Of a stretch of 64,000 bases of DNA, positions 58,034 through 64,000 are shown piece by piece. A program made the translations under genes and the position numbers. How positions within the stretch are numbered: the first letter of the stretch is position 1; each line of letters begins with the position of its first letter. Source of the DNA: Flocculibacter collagenilyticus (GTDB lineage: Bacteria > Pseudomonadota > Gammaproteobacteria > Enterobacterales > Alteromonadaceae); NCBI RefSeq assembly GCF_016469335.1, contig NZ_CP059888.1, forward strand, positions 682,001 through 746,000, given 5' to 3'. The notes under the pieces were generated by a model that saw only the letters and a program-made list of their open reading frames with translations, was not told the DNA's origin and did not search any database.

Positions 58034-59506
58034 TTAAAAATAATAGCCAAAATTAATATTAAAGCGATTATTTACTTCACCATTATCATCCGCGATACTG
58101 CCACCAATAAAGGGCTGATTTTTTGCTCTCACAAAGTCAAAGTACGTATAAAAACCATTTCCAGCCGCCACAGCAACACCAAGTACATTCATCCAAGTAT
58201 CATTATTTAAATCACGTTTATCTGTAATCACACTGTGATCATTATAAAAGGTTAGGCTTGTTAAGGGGCCAGCCGAAACAGGAAGGGTGTAAGCTACATT
58301 GGCGGTATATATACGTGCTTCACTTGGAATAGTGTCATAAAACGAATAGGCAGCCATGACCACACCTTGATGATCAACTTTTAAATCATAATCATAGTCG
58401 GCCAGTTGCACCTGAACGTTCCACGGGCCATGATCGTAAACACCGTGTGCTGCCAATGCCAGTCGATTGCCTAAATTTTGATTAGCGAATTGCGCCATAG
58501 CATTAGCAGGTTCAATGCTGCCAGAGTATAAGTTCCCCCCTTGAGCAGACAGTCCTAGCTCAAGTGTTTCATCAGTCGACCAAGACCATGTGTGCGCTCC
58601 ACGTAACGCCCAGCTATTACTTTCTCCAATAGCGAGTACAGGTTCATCGTAAATCCCTTCTCCTGCTAGCCTAATACCCACAGTGTCGTAGCTGTAACGT
58701 GCAGTTCTGTCACTTACGAAACCATCGATACCGCCTTGTTCATCTGACTTCAAAAAGGCAGCATCTAAATCCCAAGTATCACTTCGATAACGCACTTTAA
58801 TGCCACTATCGTGTTCATCTTCTAACCCGACATAAAATGTTGAATTAAAAAAATAACTGTGAGAATTGTAAGGTAAGTTACCAAAAGGTACAGCAATCAC
58901 ACCTACTTGTGCTTGCCAATATTCATCAAAGTTGTAGCCAAAATAGGCATGTTTGACGGCTTCTTGATACTGATACCATCGATACTCTGCTGATAGAATG
59001 ACATCACCTATCTCACCATCAAAATTTAATCTAAAAATGTCAAAGTCGAAGTCACCTGTGCGGTTTTCATTGTCCGGATTATAGTCTTCATATACATATT
59101 GAAACCGTACTGCACCATGTATTTTTATTGGCCACGTTTCGTGGTTGTCAGACTCTATTTCAAGTTGTTGTTCGATTTGTTCAAGTCGCGCCTCAACATT
59201 TGTATTTGGCGCAGTTTGATTTGATTTCACGACAACAGGCTGTTCGCTATTAAGATTATCAGAGGTTGGTGCTTCAGCTCGCTGTTTCATTTTTTGTTCT
59301 AGTGCGGCTAATCGTTGCTTCAATAGTTTTATTTCTTGCACTAGCTCAGCGTCGGTTGTTGAGCGAGAAACTGCATTATTGGCCGTTTGAGTTACCGTTA
59401 ACTCTTGTGCAGACAGGTTTGTACTGAGCACCATGTTTGACATTATGGTCAAGCTACCTAATGCCAACAAGTGTCGATTAATACCAAGTATATTGAATTT
59501 AAACAT
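58034..59506 (-). CDS. Outer-membrane porin with N-terminal coiled coil
   Basis: The ATG at 59506 has AAGGAG 7 nt upstream and starts a 490-residue protein with a signal peptide (ends LSAQE). Upstream in-frame codons to 59551 overlap the BCCT gene and lack a ribosome site. A short coiled coil (about 50-75, EIKLLKQRLAALEQKMKQ) precedes a beta-barrel rich in alternating aromatic strands (KIHGAVRFQYVYEDY, NRFNINFGYYF with terminal Phe). It resembles phosphate-selective/DcaP-type porins. Its start overlaps the BCCT transporter stop by 8 nt, so it probably imports the same solute across the outer membrane. Confidence 0.85.
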   Translation of the reverse strand: MFKFNILGINRHLLALGSLTIMSNMVLSTNLSAQELTVTQTANNAVSRSTTDAELVQEIKLLKQRLAALEQKMKQRAEAPTSDNLNSEQPVVVKSNQTAPNTNVEARLEQIEQQLEIESDNHETWPIKIHGAVRFQYVYEDYNPDNENRTGDFDFDIFRLNFDGEIGDVILSAEYRWYQYQEAVKHAYFGYNFDEYWQAQVGVIAVPFGNLPYNSHSYFFNSTFYVGLEDEHDSGIKVRYRSDTWDLDAAFLKSDEQGGIDGFVSDRTARYSYDTVGIRLAGEGIYDEPVLAIGESNSWALRGAHTWSWSTDETLELGLSAQGGNLYSGSIEPANAMAQFANQNLGNRLALAAHGVYDHGPWNVQVQLADYDYDLKVDHQGVVMAAYSFYDTIPSEARIYTANVAYTLPVSAGPLTSLTFYNDHSVITDKRDLNNDTWMNVLGVAVAAGNGFYTYFDFVRAKNQPFIGGSIADDNGEVNNRFNINFGYYF

Positions 59507-61052
59507 GGGGAGACTCCTTATCAACACGAGGGTAAATATGCTGAGTGACATAGTCCTCTTGCAATGCTTTATACAAACAATAGGCCATCATAAGTAGCAC
59601 TATGGTAAAGGGAAGGCCGGTAGATATTGCAGCGGCCTGCAATGCGACTAGTCCACCTCCAAGCATTAATACTGCCGCTACTATGCCTTCGGTTACCGCC
59701 CAAAACACGCGCTGGGCAACAGGCGGGTTTAAATGGCCGCCAGAACTTAGCATATCAATAACTAATGAGCCTGAATCAGAGGAAGTAACAAAGAAAATGA
59801 CCACCAGAAACATGGCGATTAAACTGGTGATCATTGACCAAGGAAGTTGTTCAAGCATGACAAATAAGCTCATGGCATAATCATTATTCACGGCTTCAAC
59901 AATACTAGCATTACCAAATACTGCTGAGTAAATTGCATTACCACCAAAGCCACTCATCCATAGAAATGTCATGAGCGATGGCACTAATAACACACCTAAT
60001 ACAAACTCTTTAATAGTGCGGCCTTTTGAAATACGCGCAATAAATACCCCCACAAAAGGCGACCAGCCAATCCACCAAGCCCAGTAAAATACGGTCCAAC
60101 TGCCTTGCCAGTTGGCTTCTGGTTGATAAGCTTCAGCCCAACTAGATAACTCAAATAAGTTCTGTAAATAATGTCCAGTGCTTTGTACAAAGCTTTTTAA
60201 AATAAACAGTGTTGGACCAAGAGAAATCACAAACAATAGTAATAACGCGGCTGCAATTAAATTCAATTGGCTAAGTCGTTTAATCCCTTTATCAAGCCCG
60301 CTAACTACCGAAATAGTGGCAAAGGCAGTAATAATGGCAATCAATAGAACTTTCATCCATACAGATTGGGTTAAGCCAAATAAATGATGCAAGCCAGCAT
60401 TAACTTGATCAACGCCTAAGCCTAATGAAGTGGCTACCCCAAAAAGTGTTGCTACCACGGCAAGAGTATCCACAAGGTTTCCCCAAAAACCATGAATTTT
60501 CTCGCCTAAAATGGGATAGAAAGCTGAGCGAATCGATAATGGCATGCCACGATTAAAGGTGAAATAAGCGAGTGTTAACCCAATTACGGCGTAAATTGCC
60601 CACGCGTGAAGCCCCCAGTGTAAAAAGGTAATATCCATGGCTTGAGAGGCTGCCTGCATTGTTCCCCCTTCACCTCTGGGCGGATTACCATAGTGGAAAA
60701 TAGGTTCGGCTACTGCCCAAAACATGAGGCCAATCCCCATACCTGCACTGAACAGCATGGCAAGCCAGCTAAGGAATGAGTAAGCAGGTTTCGCCTCTGC
60801 GCCACCAAGTCGAACGTGGCGATAACGGCTCATGGAAATGTAAATAGCAAAAATGAGTAATAACTGAACCGACAAAATTAGAAACCAGCCAAAGTAGCTA
60901 GTTATTCCCTCTTTGGTTGCATTAAACAAATCGGTTGCTTTTTCAAGGTTTAGCAATGTGCCCAAAACAAAAATAAAAATAAGAGCAACGGAAGTAAAAA
61001 ATACAATCGGGTGTACTTTCAAGTGGCGATCGACAAGCTGTTTGATAGTCAA
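59499..61052 (-). CDS. BCCT-family betaine/choline/carnitine-type transporter
   Basis: This 517-residue inner-membrane protein has about 12 helices. The BCCT signature region is present (FYWAWWIGWSPFVGVFIARISKGR) with the Gly-rich AMLFSAGMGIGLMFWAVAEPIFHY. It moves quaternary-amine solutes such as glycine betaine or DMSP with Na+ or H+. The exact solute is not readable. The start is a TTG at 61052 with AGGAG about 10 nt upstream. The porin gene begins within its last codons. Confidence 0.93.
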   Translation of the reverse strand: MTIKQLVDRHLKVHPIVFFTSVALIFIFVLGTLLNLEKATDLFNATKEGITSYFGWFLILSVQLLLIFAIYISMSRYRHVRLGGAEAKPAYSFLSWLAMLFSAGMGIGLMFWAVAEPIFHYGNPPRGEGGTMQAASQAMDITFLHWGLHAWAIYAVIGLTLAYFTFNRGMPLSIRSAFYPILGEKIHGFWGNLVDTLAVVATLFGVATSLGLGVDQVNAGLHHLFGLTQSVWMKVLLIAIITAFATISVVSGLDKGIKRLSQLNLIAAALLLLFVISLGPTLFILKSFVQSTGHYLQNLFELSSWAEAYQPEANWQGSWTVFYWAWWIGWSPFVGVFIARISKGRTIKEFVLGVLLVPSLMTFLWMSGFGGNAIYSAVFGNASIVEAVNNDYAMSLFVMLEQLPWSMITSLIAMFLVVIFFVTSSDSGSLVIDMLSSGGHLNPPVAQRVFWAVTEGIVAAVLMLGGGLVALQAAAISTGLPFTIVLLMMAYCLYKALQEDYVTQHIYPRVDKESPHV

Positions 61053-61317
61053 AAATGCTTCTCCTTTTCTCTATCGTTAATGTGCGAGATGCTACGCAGC
61101 TTGTGGAAAGCGGCTGTGCGTTATGTGTGTATTGAATGGTTGTGTCGCAAGGCGAAATATATGTATTGGTTGATTTATTTCGCCAATTTGCTGTTAAGTA
61201 TGGTTAAGTAAGCTGATAATTCAACTTTTTAAAATTAGAGTATTTACTCACTTTTTTCTTTTACGAGCGATTTTTTAGTTGACAGTTTTTACTTTTTTGT
61301 GCGATTGTAATTTTACT

Positions 61318-61386
61318 ATGATAAAAATTAACCGTTTTTCTTCAATTATGATGACAATGACCGTAACCACCAACCCGGGAGGGTAG
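61318..61386 (+). CDS. thrL: thr operon leader peptide
   Basis: This 22-codon frame reads MIKINRFSSIMMTMTVTTNPGG, with four Thr and three Ile codons. It resembles enteric ThrL (…RIST…TITTGNGAG). It sits directly before a hairpin terminator and thrA. Low Thr-tRNA or Ile-tRNA would stall the ribosome here and prevent termination. An internal ATG pair at 61348/61351 could be the real start, but the longer form aligns better with enteric leaders. Confidence 0.82.
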   Translation: MIKINRFSSIMMTMTVTTNPGG

Positions 61387-61417
61387 GAGGCCGCTGGACT
61401 ATTGTCGAAAGATTAAT

Positions 61418-61450
61418 AAAACCCGTGACCTCACAAGTCACGGGTTTTTT
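61418..61450 (+). terminator. Attenuator of the thr operon
   Basis: AAAACCCGTGAC (61418-61429) pairs with GTCACGGGTTTT (61437-61448) over a 7-nt loop, ending in a six-T run. It is 32 nt after the leader peptide stop and 18 nt before thrA, the geometry of transcription attenuation. Confidence 0.92.
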
Positions 61451-61468
61451 CGTTTATGGGATTAAACA

Positions 61469-63925
61469 ATGCAAGTATTAAAATTTGGTGGTTCATCGCT
61501 TGCTAATGCAGAACGTATATCTGCTGTAGCACAATTAATAAAACAACGCTCAGATGCCGCAAAAATTATGGTGGTTTTGTCGGCACCACAGGGGGTGACC
61601 AACGAGCTAGTTGAAATGTCTGAACTTGCATTTTTAGGTTACGATTTCAAAGAGTCTGTCGCAAAACAAGAGCAGCGGCTAACTGGGTTAGTTGAATCTT
61701 TCGAATGTTTATCCGAGCTACAAAAAAATAAACTTAAAGCACAATTAATAACAACATCTGAAAAATTACTCTCTTTGCTTGAGGGCATTAAGCTTCTAAA
61801 TTTTTGTCCAGATCACGTTAAAGCTCAGATTATTTGTCAAGGCGAGAAATTAAGTATTGCTTTGATGGAGGAAGTACTGAAAAGCGACGCTATTGCTGCA
61901 ACGAGTTTGGATGCAATGCAATGTATTCGTAGTTCGGAAAACTACTTAAACAGTTCTGCAAACATTACAACAAGTAAAACGCTTTTTGCTGAGCAAATAG
62001 CTAAAAAGCCAGCACAAGTCTATTTATTGGCAGGATTTACAGCAGCTAACGAGCGTGGTGAGTTAACCACATTAGGACGCAACGGATCAGACTACTCAGC
62101 TGCTGTAGCTGCGGCATGTGTTGATGCTGAAGTGTGTGAGATTTGGACTGATGTTGATGGCGTTTATAGCGCGGATCCTCGTTTAGTTAATAGCGCAATG
62201 CTGGTTGATCGTTTGTCTTACAGCGAAGCAATGGAGCTGTCTTATTTTGGTGCTAAAGTACTGCATCCCAAAACAATTGGTCCGTTAGCACAATATAAAA
62301 TTCCTTGCGTAATTAAAAACACCCTCAATCCTGAAGCGCCGGGTACGCTAATAGATGATGCGGATAAATCGGGTGATGCAGTTAAAGCGATTTCTAGCTT
62401 AGATCAGCTTACTATGCTTACATTGTCAGGCCCGGGCATGAAAGGTGTGGTTGGCATGGCGGGCAGAGTCTTTTCTACCATGGCTAGAAATAATATTTCG
62501 GTTATTTTAATTACCCAATCGTCTTGCGAATTTAGTATTAGCTTTTGTACGCACTCTAATGCACTAGAGCGTGCATCACGCGCGCTGCAACAAGAATTTG
62601 ATCTTGAATTACAAAACAAACTGCTGCATCCCATCGAATTTAAAAAGAACTTATCTATTGTGTCTTTGGTTGGTGATGGCATGAAAAAGCAGCGTGGCAT
62701 TGCAGCAAAATTTTTTGCTTCGTTAGCGCAAGCCAGAGTGAATGTGGTTGCGATTGCGCAAGACTCTACAGAGCGCTCTATTTCAGCTGTAATTAAAGCG
62801 CCATTGTGCGAAGAAGCGTTAAAAGTATGTCATGAAAACTTTTTTACTCATGCACTTAGCATTGATGTATTTTTAGTAGGCTGTGGCACAGTAGGTAAAG
62901 CGCTGTTAGCGCAAATTCAGCGCCAGCAAACACTACTAGCCGATCGAAATATTAAATTAAACGTATTTGGCATTGCGAACAGTAAACGCTTGTTACTGTC
63001 ACCCGATGGAATAGCGTTAGACAATTGGGAAAGGCAGTTATCAGAAGCTGACTCTAGCTTTTCATTAGTGAATGTGTCACGTTTTGTGGAAGAAAATCAT
63101 TTGGTAAACCCTGTGCTAGTCGACTGCACGTCAAGTGAACATATTGCGGTGCAATATGCAGACTTTTTGGCGGCAGGGTTTCATGTGGTAACGCCGAATA
63201 AAAAAGCCAATACTGGATCCGTTACTTATTACAATCAAATTAGAGAAACAGCACAACAAAACCGCCGCCGCTTTTTATATGAAACCAACGTAGGTGCGGG
63301 TTTACCAGTAATAGATACCCTGCAAGGGTTATTTAATGCGGGCGATGAAATGCTGCGCTTTGAAGGGATTTTATCAGGCTCATTATCCTATATTTTTGGT
63401 AAATTAGATGAAGGTATGTCGCTTGCTGAGGCCACAAAAGTAGCACGTGAAAACGGCTATACTGAGCCAGATCCACGCGACGATTTAAGTGGAATGGACG
63501 TAGCAAGAAAGCTGCTGATTATGGCTCGCGAAGCTGGGCTGCAACTTGAGTTACATGATATTGATGTAGAGTCTGTTTTGCCTGAGGGATTTGATGCAGA
63601 TGGTTCAATAGAGCAGTTTATGGATAAACTACCGCAGTTAAATAATTACTACCGTGACAAAGTCGCGTTAGCAGAACAGTCGCACAAAGTGTTACGTTAT
63701 GTAGGGGTTATTGAGGATGGTCAATGTCGTGTTGCTATTGAAGCGGTAGATGCAAACAACCCATTATTTAGTGTTAAAAATGGTGAGAATGCACTCGCAA
63801 TTCACAGTCATTACTACCAACCCATCCCATTTGTGCTTAGAGGTTATGGTGCAGGTGCAGAAGTCACCGCTGCGGGCGTATTTGGAGATATTATGCGTAC
63901 ACTTTCATGGCAACAGGAGATGTAA
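61469..63925 (+). CDS. thrA: Bifunctional aspartokinase I/homoserine dehydrogenase I
   Basis: This is an 818-residue fusion. The aspartokinase part (about 1-460) starts VLKFGGSSLANAERI and has TLGRNGSDYSAA and ACT repeats (MVGMAGRVFSTMARNNISVILI). The homoserine dehydrogenase part (about 465-818) has VFLVGCGTVGKALLAQI for NAD(P) and ETNVGAGLPVIDTLQ, GILSGSLSYIFG and GYTEPDPRDDLSGMDVARK. It performs the first and third steps of the aspartate-to-threonine route. It lies behind the thrL attenuator and is followed by thrB. Confidence 0.97.
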   Translation: MQVLKFGGSSLANAERISAVAQLIKQRSDAAKIMVVLSAPQGVTNELVEMSELAFLGYDFKESVAKQEQRLTGLVESFECLSELQKNKLKAQLITTSEKLLSLLEGIKLLNFCPDHVKAQIICQGEKLSIALMEEVLKSDAIAATSLDAMQCIRSSENYLNSSANITTSKTLFAEQIAKKPAQVYLLAGFTAANERGELTTLGRNGSDYSAAVAAACVDAEVCEIWTDVDGVYSADPRLVNSAMLVDRLSYSEAMELSYFGAKVLHPKTIGPLAQYKIPCVIKNTLNPEAPGTLIDDADKSGDAVKAISSLDQLTMLTLSGPGMKGVVGMAGRVFSTMARNNISVILITQSSCEFSISFCTHSNALERASRALQQEFDLELQNKLLHPIEFKKNLSIVSLVGDGMKKQRGIAAKFFASLAQARVNVVAIAQDSTERSISAVIKAPLCEEALKVCHENFFTHALSIDVFLVGCGTVGKALLAQIQRQQTLLADRNIKLNVFGIANSKRLLLSPDGIALDNWERQLSEADSSFSLVNVSRFVEENHLVNPVLVDCTSSEHIAVQYADFLAAGFHVVTPNKKANTGSVTYYNQIRETAQQNRRRFLYETNVGAGLPVIDTLQGLFNAGDEMLRFEGILSGSLSYIFGKLDEGMSLAEATKVARENGYTEPDPRDDLSGMDVARKLLIMAREAGLQLELHDIDVESVLPEGFDADGSIEQFMDKLPQLNNYYRDKVALAEQSHKVLRYVGVIEDGQCRVAIEAVDANNPLFSVKNGENALAIHSHYYQPIPFVLRGYGAGAEVTAAGVFGDIMRTLSWQQEM

Positions 63926-63927
63926 TC

Positions 63928-64000
63928 ATGGTGTCAGTATTTGCGCCAGCTTCCATTGGTAATGTTAGTGTAGGATTTGATTTATTAGGCGCTGCCATTA
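63928..64000 (+). CDS. thrB: Homoserine kinase, N-terminal fragment
   Basis: Starting with the ATG two bases after the thrA stop, the frame reads MVSVFAPASIGNVSVGFDLLGAAI to the window edge. This matches the N-terminus of ThrB (APAS..N.SVGFD.LGAA). Only 24 codons are visible. It is co-transcribed with thrA. Confidence 0.93.
   Translation, partial: MVSVFAPASIGNVSVGFDLLGAAI

Overview
The window reads as chromosome of an AT-rich marine gammaproteobacterium. Housekeeping blocks are in the order seen in Alteromonadales: lptD-surA-pdxA-rsmA-apaG-apaH, ispB divergent from rplU-rpmA-obgE with folA next, and a threonine operon with leader peptide and attenuator. Secreted peptidases, an MCP with a FliA-type promoter, TonB/PepSY iron uptake and c-di-GMP/chemotaxis proteins point to a Colwelliaceae-like genus (Colwellia/Thalassotalea group). 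That placement is inference from gene content.

Layout. 1-11 kb: the end of rlmF, LexA-controlled dinB, a bacterial alpha-2-macroglobulin lipoprotein paired with pbpC (periplasmic defence and wall repair), and an M17-like aminopeptidase. 11-16 kb: a hybrid histidine kinase, a degenerate HD-GYP-like protein and a FliL-like protein. 16-23 kb: a DPP IV-type peptidase, a HIT protein and a Fur-box-controlled iron operon (TonB receptor, PepSY membrane protein, small exported protein). 23.4-25.3 kb: a small membrane-protein gene broken by an IS256-family element (8-bp target duplication visible) and by a 263-bp MITE flanked by TA. 25.4-34.2 kb: an M49-like lipoprotein peptidase, HDOD protein, RdgC, a sensor kinase, a thioredoxin-fold protein and a CheY-CheC-GGDEF operon.

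34.3-38.7 kb is the accessory highlight, a polymorphic toxin/immunity island on the minus strand. It holds a frameshifted Ig-like toxin with an uncharacterised C-terminal domain, a 4-nt-overlapping putative immunity gene, an orphan AHH-nuclease toxin module without a proper start, an Imm11-type immunity gene, a decayed second copy of the AHH toxin tail, and a second Imm11 paralogue. The remnant tail plus immunity gene has the same 13-nt spacing as the intact pair, so the island looks like an array of displaced toxin-immunity cassettes.

38.9-64 kb returns to core genome: a FliA-promoter MCP, the LPS-assembly/ribosome-maturation operon, MurNAc recycling genes (amgK-murU) and djlA, a large Asp-box/BNR exoprotein, ispB, ribosomal proteins L21/L27, obgE, folA, a BCCT transporter overlapping a porin, and thrL-thrA-thrB, with thrB cut by the window edge.

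All calls come from reading sequence and translations. No database search was run, so family names rest on recognised motifs, length and gene neighbourhood.
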